A stretch of DNA of 64,000 nucleotides from Kryptolebias marmoratus. Lineage: Eukaryota; Chordata; Actinopteri; Cyprinodontiformes; Rivulidae. The stretch lies in contig NC_051444.1 of assembly GCF_001649575.2 (NCBI RefSeq), positions 22,052,856-22,116,855 of the forward strand, in the 5' to 3' direction. The notes beneath the pieces were generated by a model. The model was not told the DNA's origin. It was given only the letters and a program-made list of their open reading frames with translations, and made no database searches. Positions within the stretch are counted from its first letter, which is position 1. Every line of letters starts with the position of its first letter. Shown in pieces: positions 34,184 through 45,233 of this stretch. A program made the position numbers and the translations under genes.

Positions 34184-34783
34184 CAATAATATAGGATTTA
34201 ATGATGCTCCGTAGTATGTCCAAGGTTTGTGAAATTTTTATAACCCAACCTTTATCAGTACTTTTTCACAACTTTGTCTCTGACCTACACAGAGAGTTCC
34301 TTAGTCTTCCTGATGTGTCCTGCTTGATGACAGCAAAATTGTCAGTGGTAAAATAACACTAGGGAGTTACTCCTTTTTACAAGAGTCTGGCAAATTGATT
34401 AAATAGATGGCTACCACAGCGAGTTTGAGCTAATGTTCCAGAGTGAACTAAAACTAACATTTTAAATGTAAAGAGTGTTGAGTCAACACTCAAAAGAATG
34501 GACACATAGACACTAGAAGATCTTTTTTAAATAATAATGTGGTTTCTGAAAGTAACCACTGGGGCTACATAGTAAAGGGGTTGAATATATGCATGCACCA
34601 CTTTATAGATTATAGTTTCTTGAAATACTGAAACAATTTGTCTCCCATTTAACTTCTCTGGGTTGGACTATTTTGTGTAGGACCATTACTTACAATTAAA
34701 CCTCAATTCCATTTAAATTTCAGGTTGTAAGGCACTGAAATGGAAAAAAAACAAGCAGGTGAATACTTCTGCTGCACGCTGTA

Positions 34784-35729
34784 TTGCAGATGAACAACCA
34801 TTAGTCATTTGGCACTCTCTCTGACACTATTTATAGAAGTACACATCAGAACAAACTTTTCAAGTGCTACTTTTAACGAGGCACAGCATCCACAGAATAT
34901 TGTACGTACTTAAAAACACAGCCCAAAGATGTGTTGAGGAAACGCACAGCCTCTGGTTGGTTTAGCTAAGTTTCTATTTTCAGTACTGACACAATTAAAG
35001 GCCCTCCATGCATCACTGCTGGTTATTGATGACTAGCACAGGAAATTACAATTCCATGAAACAGGAAGTGCAGAGAGGAATGTGTTGACTGTGGTTCTTA
35101 GCTTAGATTCTGAAGTCAAAGTTCATCTAAAGAAAAAAATGGAATAAACATTTATAGCTTTAAGAAGACCATTCTTTTTCAATTTTTGTTGTATTTTTTA
35201 ATGTATTTAAATATTTTGGCACTCTTAAAATTAGTCAAATCCAACCTTGCTTTGCTAAGAAAATTGTTGATGTCTTTCCTCCTTGGTGTTGTGTTAACAC
35301 ATTGATAGTCCAAGAGTAGAACTGTACAGTATCTGATTCGCCATGTCTGGTTGTTACCCTCTTGATTTGTGTAGAATCAGTAAGTGTTTGACTTAACTTA
35401 ACTTGTTCTGGCTTAACTTTTGTTGAAACAAACAAAAAGAAAGGAATAATGCCATGGCGTAGTGTGTTATGTGCTGTTGTTCATTTGAGGTTGTTCTCAT
35501 AGCAAAACAGCAAGTTAAACAAAAAAAAACCCCACCTTGGTGATTTTATAATTTAAATATTAGGCAAAAGTAACATGAGACTGAAACAGTTCCTACTGTC
35601 GTAGTCTAACAGGAAAATAGGCCTTTCCTCAAAACACTTCTACGATGTGTCTAGGACAACCAGCCCTTCTTGAAGGTGCCTCTGGCGTTTTGTAAAACAC
35701 CAATCAAGCTAATAAACAGAAAACAAAAC
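34784..35729. other. Intergenic, no gene seen
   Basis: AT-rich non-coding sequence. No recognised element. Confidence 0.5.
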
Positions 35730-36065
35730 CTAGGGTGCTGCTGAAGCATGGAGAATAAAACTAAACATGAACAAGAACTGGCAGGAATCTGATCCGATGG
35801 GGTAAACTGGATAGACAAGGGTATGGTGAGGACGTGGCATATAACAACCGAAAACCTAGAAGTATCTTTACAGCGAATGAGTCATTATCTAACATTGGAA
35901 GGATGGGATAAGAAAGAAAAAAAAATGGACCTGGCGTGACAGAGGAAGCAGAAGTCTAACAGAAACAAATAGAGAACAGGCTAAGGAAACAAAACAAGAA
36001 ATAAGGGTGCAAACAGATAAAATTATCTGAACAAAACCCAACCCAACAAACCGCACAGATCATGA
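35730..36065. mobile_element. Possible LTR-retrotransposon non-coding fragment
   Basis: Purine-rich wording such as GGAGAATAAAACTAAACATG, AACAAGAACTGGCAGG and a terminal CAGATCATGACA resembles LTR-flanking non-coding sequence of fish gypsy elements. No termini or duplication could be set. Confidence 0.25.
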
Positions 36066-36169
36066 CAATCTCATCTTTTATATTCCTTTTTAAAGTTAGT
36101 CAAAAACGTACATGATGACAGCCAGCTGACAAATTATGTAGTTGTTAATGTGTTGTGGTGCCTCCATCA

Positions 36170-36400
36170 GAACGCTGAATCAACTGTCTTTACATTTTCT
36201 TCCATTTCACACCCCCACCGCGCTAAACCAGCAAGAGTGTGGCGAACAACCTTCAGACACATGCCGGCACTCACATACACACATTCTGTGATTAAGGCCT
36301 GGGCTGAGATGAAAGGCAGCAGGACCAATCATACATGAGTTAGGGGCACCATGGGAGGAAGTGGGCGCGCCAGAGGCATTCTGGGCCGTCTAGCTGTGAC
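36170..36400. promoter_or_regulatory. Candidate conserved non-coding element
   Basis: Low-repeat, GC-richer block including TGTGATTAAGGCCTGGGCTG, a CCAAT box in GGACCAATCATACATGAG, and GGGCGCGCC. No coding signal. Enhancer status is inferred from texture only. Confidence 0.22.
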
Positions 36401-36656
36401 TGTCAAAAACAGAAACAAACCATAAAATAGAAAGTGATTGAGTGCAGAGGAATGTATTTTTGTAATCAACCTGGTCTTTTTACCCTCGATTTTTAAAGGA
36501 GCAATGAGAAAATGTCACGGTTTAACAAGAGTTCTGTTAACTACTATGAGTCATGAATCCTTTCTTTTCTTTCTTGTACGTTTTTACGAGATAGAAAAAC
36601 ATCAAACAAGTGGTATAATTATATATATTTGTATGTATACGAATGTACCCAATAAT

Positions 36657-36960
36657 TGCTGAAGATAGGCACCAGCTCCCTTCGACCCTGAACAAGAATA
36701 AGCAGGTTAGGAAAATGGATAAATGGATGGATGAACCTGATCAGGGTTGCAGAGAGCTAACTCCAGTCTCTAGCAGTCGTTGAGTGAAAAGTAGAACACA
36801 CCTTAGACAGGTGACTAGTTCATCACAGGATTACATAGAAACAAACGAGACAGACAGCTCCACACACACACCTGAGGGTGTTTAAAAGTTGCCAGTTAAC
36901 TTGGCATGTTTGTTTGTTTGTTTTGTTTTTTGAAGAAACCGGAGTACCAGGAAAAAGAAA
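36657..36960. mobile_element. SINE tail (+) followed by inverted SINE copy (-)
   Basis: 36657-36733 is a plus-strand 3' end (GGCACCAGCTCCCTTCGACC, then ATGGATAAATGGATGG). 36738-36960 reads as the same family on the minus strand (TGTGATGAACTAGTCACCTG, then ACATGCCAAGTTAACTGGC), decaying near a (GTTT)n tract. The arrangement repeats that at 27.3-27.8 kb. Confidence 0.6.
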
Positions 36961-38079
36961 GGAAAAAAAAACTCCTCACAGGAAGACTCCAGCTTTTTAA
37001 TGTTACTAAGTTTATATAAAGCTTTATGTTCGCAGTTTTAAATTTTCATCCAGGTTCTCAGTTTTAATTTGTATTAGCGTGTGTTTATTTTTTCATTATC
37101 TCATGAGCTCCTCTGAATTGTTATTGATATTTTTACCATCTAAAGACAAGGTTTGTCACACCCACACAAATGACTGCTGGTTCTAAATTTTACTCTTATA
37201 AAGTAATATAGGTCAGTGTAGTAATATAATGTATCAGCATATATTAATGTGTGAACATGAATTAAAAAAAACCAAACATCTAGTAGCTTATAATTTGAAG
37301 GTAACCAAGAAGTACATCTGAATGTCCGGTGTTAAAGTTGGCAAATGGATTATTTTCTGGGACCTTTTAAAGCTTTATATTCAAAAACGTAACCCTCCTG
37401 GAAACACCTCTCTGTGTTCATGAAAGTACAGCTCATCCAGACTTCGGTCGAAGCACACTGGAGCTCAGTAAAATCGTGCACGCTGCTTGCAATGTGTGCC
37501 TGGGAAGATCTCTTTCAGTGGGATTTCTGCATTTGCCCGGCCCTTGATGTGGTGGTGGAGGAACCACGGTGGGTGGAGAAAATGACGGGAAAGGCAGAGA
37601 GACATGAGGCACAAACCAAAGAGAGAGACAGGAAAATTGCAAGCACATGGTGCTGCACATTTTTTACCCTCATCTTGGATAGTAACCTGTGCCACACACA
37701 CACACACACACACATGGTCTGACACATGTTTCACAGTAAATAAACATGATCAACCTATTATTTGTTAAATGTATTTATTTTCAGTATTTTGATAATAAAA
37801 AAGCTTATTCTCATTAACTGATGGTCTTTTTCAAGAATATTTGACATATTTCCAGAATATGAATGTGGCCATATTGGAATAGATTAGAACTGGACAGCGT
37901 TGGACTGTACTTTTTGTTAATTATTTTGGTTGTCAATTGGTGCTGTGTATACAAACTAAACTGAGCTGAACTTAAAACCTCTGAAAAAAAGGGGATTGGA
38001 TAAAACTCAGTGGCACAAGGTGACTGTATGGGATTATTAAGGAAAAATCACAGGGAAAAAATCAATTGACAGTTCTATA
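36961..38079. other. Intergenic, no gene seen
   Basis: AT-rich. A (CA)n array lies at 37695-37714. Overlapping frames at 37414-37734 on both strands show no domain. Confidence 0.5.
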
Positions 38080-38290
38080 GTTTTTGGCAGACAATGGATG
38101 TCCTTGTGTGTTGGCTGATAATTAGGCTCTACAATCAATAGCCCATATTACCATGATTCTGATGAGGATTACGCAGCTGAGCATGTTTAGCACAGGGCCA
38201 GCTGCTGAGATCAATAGGGATGATTACTCTCAGATGGACAGCCCTTGACATGATCAGAACTGTCTAAACTTTGTGGACGGGAGTTCGATG
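38080..38290. promoter_or_regulatory. Candidate conserved non-coding element
   Basis: Low-repeat block with enhancer-like wording (GATAATTAGGCTCTACAATC, ATCAATAGCCCATATTACC, GATCAATAGGGATGATTAC) and CAGCTG-type E-boxes. No coding potential. Inference only. Confidence 0.25.
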
Positions 38291-39837
38291 AGGGCTTGCC
38301 TGTTGGCTTAAAATTAGGAACTGAAGTTAATAAAGAGATGCCTTAAGAATTTGAACACTTTGTATAGACTCAACTAAAATTGTGAGTATGCTTAAAGCCA
38401 CAAATATGCACATAGATTCTTTTTTTTTACTGATTTTACGACACCATGCATAAATGTTTATAAATGTCAGTCATCTTCCATACTTCACCGTACGGTCCTG
38501 TAGAAACAGACACACCCTTAAACATCTGGGAAATTGTTGCTACTCAACCATGACTGAGACCTATAAGTCTGAAGAACAGCAAAAAAAAAAAGTACATCCA
38601 GTCTGTAACCGTGTGGAAATAAAAAGATGTTTAATTAAAACAACATAAAAAATAACAATAATTTCTGCTTGTGAGTGTTTATTCTATTTACCTGTCTGTC
38701 TGGAGTGCCTACCAAGTCAATAACTCTAACATACGGGACTTTCCTCAGAATTCAGAGTGATTTGTTTGAAAATTTCAGATCAATGAGCTGTCCAGACATT
38801 CATTTTGGTTTTCATTTGCTGAACCTTGGCAGTGGGAAGTCAAAACTTCGCTTTGATATTAATCATCTGCGGTCTGTTCAAAGAGGTGATTGGCTGACGC
38901 TCTAACGAAGGGGAGACTATTTTTTTGCCTTGCTCTCTGATGCATCACTGTCGAAGAAGTTTGCCTCATTTCGATTTCATTGTAAGGCCCTGCTCCATGG
39001 AGTACCATGCTCTTTAGGGCAGTTTCACTTTATAATTTCTTAGGTTTTTGGGGCAGGCTCACCCCTTTGCATGCTTTCACCATACATGTGATGCAACATT
39101 TATGTGGTTGTAACAAGCTGTTCAAGGTCAATATTTCTAATACTCGGAGTGATTTGTTTGCCTTGTTCAGAGAATTTCCCTTTGTTGTCACAGTGGTGAA
39201 GAAAATTGACATCAAAACAATTAGGTACTGCCAAGACCTATCTGACCATTAGACAAGTTTCCACCAAAGGCAGAAAAATGTTCAATTCAGGATTTTTGCT
39301 GAAATTATATGAAGAAAAAAAAACTGGCATGCTGTTTGTGAAGTAGCTGGTGTTAGAATGGCAGCAAACTTTAACTTCTGGAGAGGTACAGAACTCAGAG
39401 ACACATACTACCTTAAGAAAAAGGGAGTCCAGGTTTGGCTATGTGAATGTTGAACCAACAGACAAGGTGCTTGCTGTCCCAACAACGAGGTGAGCAAAAA
39501 CTGGTGTTAAGGTTTAACGTGGGTTTAGGTTAACTGGCAGCCTAGCTTTAAAAATAAAAATATAAAGAAAAAAAATCAGACTGTCAGAATTTGTGCATTC
39601 AAGACACAAGGATGCAGATCACACCAAGCACTTGAAAAAAACTAAGGTTTAATGAAGAAAATCAAAAAACTTGACAGGGGAACGTAATCTTCATGCCTGA
39701 CATGGACTGTATAACCTGGAACTCAAATGTAAAGTCGCTCAGATCTGGTCATTGACTTTTCCTGAGGTGGCAGCAGATGCGGATGCTGGTCATGCTCATT
39801 TATGAAACATATTGTGTTCAGAATCCTGTGAGGCTGT
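38291..39837. other. Intergenic, with weak internal duplication
   Basis: No gene seen. GGAGTGATTTGTTTG-like words recur near 38,754 and 39,146 in similar contexts (GTCAATAACTCTAAC and GTCAATATTTCTAATACTC), hinting at an old duplication. Confidence 0.45.
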
Positions 39838-39900
39838 GGCATCTTGGTGGTCAGTGCTGCGGACTTGTGATCCTGAGGCTGCAGGTTCGGGCATCCGCCG
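39838..39900 (+). mobile_element. tRNA-like SINE head fragment
   Basis: GGTGGTCAGTGCTGCGGACT followed by GGCTGCAGGTTCGGGC has the spacing and wording of RNA polymerase III A- and B-box regions. The rest of a SINE body is not evident. Confidence 0.35.
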
Positions 39901-39919
39901 TGAAACAACTGCAAATCGT

Positions 39920-40118
39920 TCGCTGTGGCAAACCCTGACGAAGGGAGCAGCTGATGCAACAACATTGTCTTCAGAATTCTGACCGAAACTTTGATGTCAT
40001 CGTTTTCAAAAAGGTTATATTTGGGCTGTCTGCACGGGAACACAACAGTGGCTTTTAAGGATTTTCCCACTCTGCAACTCAGTTAAAAATATATATATAT
40101 ACCAAAGGGTCTTCTAAA
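39920..40118. mobile_element. DNA transposon remnant related to 21.6-22.0 kb
   Basis: GATGTCATCGTTTTCAAAAA and GGGCTGTCTGCACGGGAACA echo the phrases of the 21.6 kb element. It is truncated and joined to a hairpin. Confidence 0.35.
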
Positions 40119-40123
40119 ATGCT

Positions 40124-40158
40124 GCTGCTGTGTGAAAGCAAGACTTTCACACAGCAGC
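40124..40158. repeat. 15-bp perfect hairpin, 5-bp loop
   Basis: GCTGCTGTGTGAAAG (40124-40138) and CTTTCACACAGCAGC (40144-40158) are exact reverse complements around CAAGA, flanked by AT tracts on both sides. Confidence 0.9.
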
Positions 40159-40164
40159 ATATAT

Positions 40165-40383
40165 ATTTAAAAAAAAAATCCCTTCTCACCCTCCGCGGGT
40201 GGTCTTTGTTTCATCCTCTGAGCTCGGGTCCTCTACCAGAGGCCTGGGAGCTTGAGGGTTCTGCGCAGTATCTTGGCTGTGCCTAGAACTGCACATTTCT
40301 GGACTGAGATGTCTGATGTTGTTCCTGGGATCTGTTGTAGCCACTGCTCCAGTTTGGGGGTGACTGCCCCTAGGGCCCCGATG
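40165..40383 (-). mobile_element. LINE 3' end, copy B (runs into assembly gap)
   Basis: On the minus strand the frame next to the gap reads IGALGAVTPKLEQWLQQIPG and then TTSDISVQKCAVLGTAKILR. The 3' flank ends in the same CTTCTCACCCTC-A-run as copy A at 8709. Only about two substitutions separate the shared 175 bases. Both copies are truncated by a gap, and both lie beside TA-rich microsatellite. Confidence 0.7.
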
Positions 40384-41269
40384 NNNNNNNNNNNNNNNNN
40401 NNNNNNNNNNNNNNNNNNNNNNNNNNNNNNNNNNNNNNNNNNNNNNNNNNNNNNNNNNNNNNNNNNNNNNNNNNNNNNNNNNNNNNNNNNNNNNNNNNNN
40501 NNNNNNNNNNNNNNNNNNNNNNNNNNNNNNNNNNNNNNNNNNNNNNNNNNNNNNNNNNNNNNNNNNNNNNNNNNNNNNNNNNNNNNNNNNNNNNNNNNNN
40601 NNNNNNNNNNNNNNNNNNNNNNNNNNNNNNNNNNNNNNNNNNNNNNNNNNNNNNNNNNNNNNNNNNNNNNNNNNNNNNNNNNNNNNNNNNNNNNNNNNNN
40701 NNNNNNNNNNNNNNNNNNNNNNNNNNNNNNNNNNNNNNNNNNNNNNNNNNNNNNNNNNNNNNNNNNNNNNNNNNNNNNNNNNNNNNNNNNNNNNNNNNNN
40801 NNNNNNNNNNNNNNNNNNNNNNNNNNNNNNNNNNNNNNNNNNNNNNNNNNNNNNNNNNNNNNNNNNNNNNNNNNNNNNNNNNNNNNNNNNNNNNNNNNNN
40901 NNNNNNNNNNNNNNNNNNNNNNNNNNNNNNNNNNNNNNNNNNNNNNNNNNNNNNNNNNNNNNNNNNNNNNNNNNNNNNNNNNNNNNNNNNNNNNNNNNNN
41001 NNNNNNNNNNNNNNNNNNNNNNNNNNNNNNNNNNNNNNNNNNNNNNNNNNNNNNNNNNNNNNNNNNNNNNNNNNNNNNNNNNNNNNNNNNNNNNNNNNNN
41101 NNNNNNNNNNNNNNNNNNNNNNNNNNNNNNNNNNNNNNNNNNNNNNNNNNNNNNNNNNNNNNNNNNNNNNNNNNNNNNNNNNNNNNNNNNNNNNNNNNNN
41201 NNNNNNNNNNNNNNNNNNNNNNNNNNNNNNNNNNNNNNNNNNNNNNNNNNNNNNNNNNNNNNNNNNNNN
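40384..41269. other. Assembly gap (886 N)
   Basis: 886 undetermined bases between the LINE copy and a (TA)n array. Confidence 0.98.
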
Positions 41270-41306
<37 letters not shown>

Positions 41307-41313
41307 GCAGCAG

Positions 41314-41345
<32 letters not shown>

Positions 41346-41346
41346 T
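41270..41346. repeat. (TA)n microsatellite, interrupted
   Basis: Two TA arrays are separated by ATAGCAGCAGACACACACA. The left array starts at the gap, so its length is unknown. Confidence 0.95.
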
Positions 41347-42104
41347 CTTGTAGTAAAATTTAGAAAACATAAGAAGTTTCCTTTAACAGAAAACTCACAC
41401 ACAAACACCTGCTCAAAAACAGAGACCAGAGAAAAAAAATTCTCTCAGGACGTCCTGACTAAAAATGTATATGTGTGTGTAGGTGTGTGTGTATGCCTGT
41501 GTTAGAGGCAGAGAGAGAAAAAGGGAGAGTGCACATGAGAACTGGGGTATTGAGGGTTTATACGATGTGAAGGGTGGGCAGAAGAAGTATAACTAGTTTG
41601 GAAATACTGACATAAATATCAATAGAGCATTGCAAAGTAAAACACAGGCTTGCAAATGTTATCTGTGCCCCAAAGCTGCATGCAGACAACCCGAATGCCA
41701 CATACCCCGAGAAACCTAACTTTTCATTATGTCTAAAGGGTACAAACAAGCAGAAAACAGTGACATGGTGTACAAAGTAATACGAGTGTTTACAGGCCGG
41801 TCAAATTAGAGGGAAGTAATCCTATTTTTCCACCTCCATTAAACCGCAAGTATCCCAACTCACCAAACAACTTCACAATCAGTGACAAACAAGCAGACTG
41901 CTTTTCTTCTTTTCTTTTCTGTTTTTTTCATTAAAACAACCCCACAGGTCCTCTCTTCCCTAAACCTTGTGTGGTGAGGTCTACGGTACAAGTCCAAAGT
42001 ACCAAGACTGTTTGGTAACAATATTTACAATTATTTTATTTATTTACTTATTTAGTTGCTTTACAGTCTGCAATTTACATGGATTTTCAATTTCATTATA
42101 AGTA
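41347..42104. other. Intergenic, no gene seen
   Basis: No exon or element recognised. A short GTGTGTGTAGGTGTGTGTGT tract lies near 41,472. Confidence 0.5.
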
Positions 42105-42245
42105 ATGGACCTACTCAGGAAAAAAAAATGGAAACTGAAAAGTTGTATGTGCATATGTATTCACCCCCTTTGCTTTGAAGCCCCAACTATTACCTTCAGA
42201 AGCCACAAAACTAGTTAAATAAGCTCCACCTGTGGGCAATAGATG

Positions 42246-42284
<39 letters not shown>

Positions 42285-42830
42285 TTGTTCTGATAGTCTG
42301 ATAGGCCCCAGAATCAACACCAGTACAACATCTTTAAGTAGTAATCTACCAAAAAACAGACAGCAAGAAGAGCAAGGCGGCAAAGTTGTGGAGAAGTATG
42401 GATCAGCGTTGGGTTTTTAAAAAAATTCCTAAATCCTAAACATCTCACAGAGCACCATTAAATCAATTATTAGAAAATGAAATGAGTGTGCCACCACGAT
42501 ACGATACCATTGCCAAGAAAGGGTCATCCACCAAAACTCACAGAGCTGGCATAGAGGACATTAAACAGAGACGCAACCGAGAAGCCAAAAAGAACCCCGA
42601 CGAAGCTGGACAGCTATTCTGCAGAAATGAGAGTATCTGTCTATGGAACCACTACAAACCACAAATTGCACAAGGCTGGGCTTTATGGAAGAGTGGCCAG
42701 GAAAAAAGCATTACTCTAGAAAGCCGTTTTTTTTCTAGATGTTTGAAAATAGGACGGAGGTTCACTTTCCAGCACCTATACAGAAGCGGCACCCATGCTT
42801 CGGGAGAGTGTAACATAAAGTGCTTTGCAG
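42105..42830 (+). mobile_element. Tc1-like DNA transposon, internally deleted
   Basis: Begins with the terminal region GTATTCACCCCCTTTGCTTT. It continues through the 5' untranslated part to the N-terminal helix-turn-helix (AAAGTTGTGGAGAAGTATGG, then GGAGCACCATTAAATC equivalents) and a linker ending GGAAGAGTGGCCAGGAAAAA. It then jumps to GGACGGAGGTTCACTTTCC from the second half of the catalytic domain. The first catalytic Asp region is therefore deleted. The 3' terminus is not found. Confidence 0.75.
42249..42284. repeat. (AT)n microsatellite within Tc1
   Basis: About 18 AT units, placed exactly where related Tc1 copies carry a short TATATATA before CACCTGTTCTGA. Confidence 0.9.
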
Positions 42831-43477
42831 CAATTTTTTTTCAAACCAATCTAAAACTGCGCACAGTAAAAATTAGAGCAGCAGTAGTTTGTAAAATTAT
42901 TTAACAATGATGGCTGCAATATAAGAAGACTGAAGGAACTAAAAGAGAGAGAAGCAACAAATGGAAAGAATATCAAACTTTGCATATGATGGTTCAAAGG
43001 AGACTATTCTTATTTCTTAATTTTTTTCATGTTTTTGTTTTTTTTTCCAAGCAATCGATACATCGAAAACTTCTCAACAAAAACAAAAAGTGTTTTGTAT
43101 TGCAGCATTACAGGTGAAATGACACACTAAACAGTTAAATCATATAAAAACAGTCAGGTTACTGACTGGGGGAAGCACAGGGGGGGGCATGTTTGCTGTC
43201 TCAACAAAAAGCTGCAGATGATTCAGACAGGACTTTCTGGAAGGTTGTCAGGAAGAAAGTAATTTCGGGAATACTCACATATTGATGCAAAATTTATGCA
43301 AAGACATGCAAATCCAGTGGGCAGTCCAACGCTGGGTACTGATTTCGCAAGAGAAGACAGCTTCCTGATTCAGCAAAGGGTCCACGAATAGAAGTGAAAA
43401 CTACGATTCTTGCAAAATTCTCTTTGTCACTTGATCGTAAAACAACAACAACAAACAAATATTTAAGGGTGTAGCTG
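42831..43477. other. Intergenic, no gene seen
   Basis: AT-rich sequence with T-runs. A G8 run lies near 43,181. Confidence 0.5.
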
Positions 43478-43562
43478 AGGATCAGTGGTTGGCCCTCCAC
43501 TCAGAGGAGAAGGGCTTCTATTTCTGGCCCTGCAGCTGATATGTCCTTGAGAAAAAGCACAT
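43478..43562 (+). mobile_element. Second SINE type, fragment
   Basis: CAGTGGTTGGCCCTCCACTC, GAGAAGGGCTTCTATTTCTG, GCCCTGCAGCTGATATGTCC and TTGAGAAAAAGCACA follow the order of a fish tRNA-derived SINE that ends its conserved part with TGTCCTTGAGCAAGACAC. It is decayed and differs from the family at 28.4 kb. Confidence 0.45.
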
Positions 43563-44275
43563 GCAGGATAATGTTTTATTATGACCAGCGTTTATTTTTA
43601 AAGATTAAAATACAATGAGAAAGCTTTCATCTTTAAACTGAAACGTGGTTAATACAACATTTGTTTTGTCTTGTGAATGCATCAGTGTGACACTTAACCC
43701 TCTTTCACAGATTTCTTTTTTAAGATTTTTCAAAGCGGAGTACCTGAAATGATTACGTTTTAAACTTTTAGCTGAAAAAAAGAAACCCTCTTCTTTTGAA
43801 TATTCCCATGGATGGCCGCCTAATTAATCTTTAAACACTCAGCAGCTGAAATTGCCTTTTTATTTTTACCCCGAGACATCCAGGTGATAACGCTGCAGCA
43901 TTTTTGATTTATGATTTTTTTACACAGTTGCAAATGTTTACATGTTTGTGGTTGTAATCCACAGATGCAACAAAGTACATGTCACTTCCTGGGTTTCAAA
44001 ATAAAGAAATGGCTTTCCTGCAGCTCCATGTGAGGGGCATAAATGTCAGCGAAACACAGAGAGACTCCAGAGTGGATCAACTTTGACATAATGTGACCTA
44101 TTCACAGAGATTATTGCAATATAGTTTAAAGAAAAACATAAATTCTAATGGGTTTTTTGCAAAGCTTAACCCCATACTGGAGCTTCATCCAGTCACTTGA
44201 TGTTAAAGATTCTACAGGTCTGACTCTGGATTGTAGGCCCCCTGAGCTTCATTCATAGACACATGTCAAAGCAGC

Positions 44276-44277
<2 letters not shown>
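43563..44277. other. Intergenic, no gene seen
   Basis: No gene. Contains the candidate element listed at 43790-44060. Confidence 0.5.
43790..44060. promoter_or_regulatory. Candidate conserved non-coding element
   Basis: Low-repeat block with homeodomain-like CCTAATTAATCTTTAAAC, an E-box-like CAGCTG, CCAGGTGATAACG and TTGTGGTTGTAATCCAC. Motif-rich and non-coding. Status unproven. Confidence 0.25.
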
Positions 44278-44334
<57 letters not shown>

Positions 44335-44354
44335 GTGTGTGTGTGTGTGTGTGT
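44278..44354. repeat. (GT)n microsatellite
   Basis: About 77 bases of GT with one GGGTGGG interruption. Confidence 0.95.
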
Positions 44355-44774
44355 TTATATGATATGGGATGCATGCATTCCAGCCCACCCTAGCCCCTTT
44401 TCAAACTCCTTCTGACCCATTGTGTCGGGGGTGTTTTCCTCTTATCCTTGCCCTTGGCCCTACATGGCCCCTGAGCACCCACCCATCTTGCACAAACGGA
44501 GGTGCTGTTAGGTCAGTTGTGGTGCAGGACACACACACACTGATCGACCCCCCGCCTATCTGTGTTCGCGGATCACTTCACAGGACAATCTCCCTATCCA
44601 TCTTTGCAGAGTCATTGTGGACCTGCCCTCAGCTGAGAAAGGAGCTTCATTCACAGGGAAAAACCCTCCTTCTCTGCCCTCTCTTTTTCCCCTGTGTGAG
44701 GGAAGCCCTCTCACACATTGTGTGTGTGTGTGTGCTGTTGGAGGTCATATTTAGAATATGAAGAGGCATCAAGA
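44355..44774. other. GC-richer non-coding block
   Basis: Pyrimidine-rich and open for 130 codons on the plus strand, but the product (low complexity, many Pro and Cys) resembles no protein I know. No splice-site evidence. Confidence 0.4.
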
Positions 44775-45233
44775 CTTCAAAGGTAGACAGAAAATGTGGG
44801 TGAAGACAAATGTTGCCACTTCAACGGCCCTGCAAACTCACACACGGCTTTGCTTTAAGCTCGGAGCTCGGAGTTTATTTTGCTTTTTTTTTTTTTTTTT
44901 TTTTACTTCTTTAAATTGTCTACCGGTTCACGAGATATCTCGCCAACACCACAGACAGATGAACACAAACACAGACAAAAAAAAAACAAAACATTTTCGC
45001 CCTNCTTCAAAGGTAGACAGAAAATGTGGGTGAAGACAAATGTTGCCACTTCAACGGCCCTGCAAACTCACACACGGCTTTGCTTTAAGCTCGGAGCTCG
45101 TTTTTTTTTTTGTTTTTTTTTTTTTTTTTTTTTTTTTACTTTAAATTGTCTACCGGTTCACGAGATATCTCGCCAACACCACAGACAGATGAACACAAAC
45201 ACAGACAAAAAAAAAACAAAACATTTTCGCCCT
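44775..45233 (+). repeat. 229-bp tandem duplication joined by a single N
   Basis: 44775-45003 and 45005-45233 are both 229 bases. They start CTTCAAAGGTAGACAGAAAA, end AACATTTTCGCCCT, and are identical apart from their T-rich centre. A single N at 45004 separates them. This is the signature of an assembler placing two versions (alleles or poly-T-damaged reads) side by side, so the duplication is probably not real. Confidence 0.85.

Larger units (their letters stand above)
33110..34783 (-). mobile_element. Tc1-like DNA transposon, dead, with nested insertions
   Basis: Minus-strand transposase remains can be followed in order. The middle of the catalytic domain lies at about 33,120-33,290. DNA-binding and linker region follow at 33,490-33,790, with reading such as SPILAKRRALIREVAKRM-like sequence in broken frames. 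The N-terminal helix-turn-helix part lies at 34,185-34,300, and a long right-hand inverted repeat ends near 34,783 at a TA. Two other elements interrupt it (33302-33483 and about 33797-34183). The left inverted repeat and the C-terminal catalytic part are missing. Frame breaks make it non-functional. Confidence 0.75.

Noticed and set aside
39838..39900. A functional tRNA gene
   Set aside because: The A- and B-box wording is SINE-like, no cloverleaf with paired acceptor stem could be drawn, and no terminator T-run follows.
40186..41408. Very long open frames of 317-394 codons across the gap
   Set aside because: They are almost entirely undetermined bases. Only the short LINE C-terminus on the minus strand is meaningful.
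42482..42904. A 140-codon frame that might be a new gene
   Set aside because: It is an out-of-frame reading through a deleted Tc1 transposase, followed by unrelated sequence.
44775..45233. A genuine recent segmental duplication
   Set aside because: Equal copy length and a single N at the joint point to an assembly artefact.
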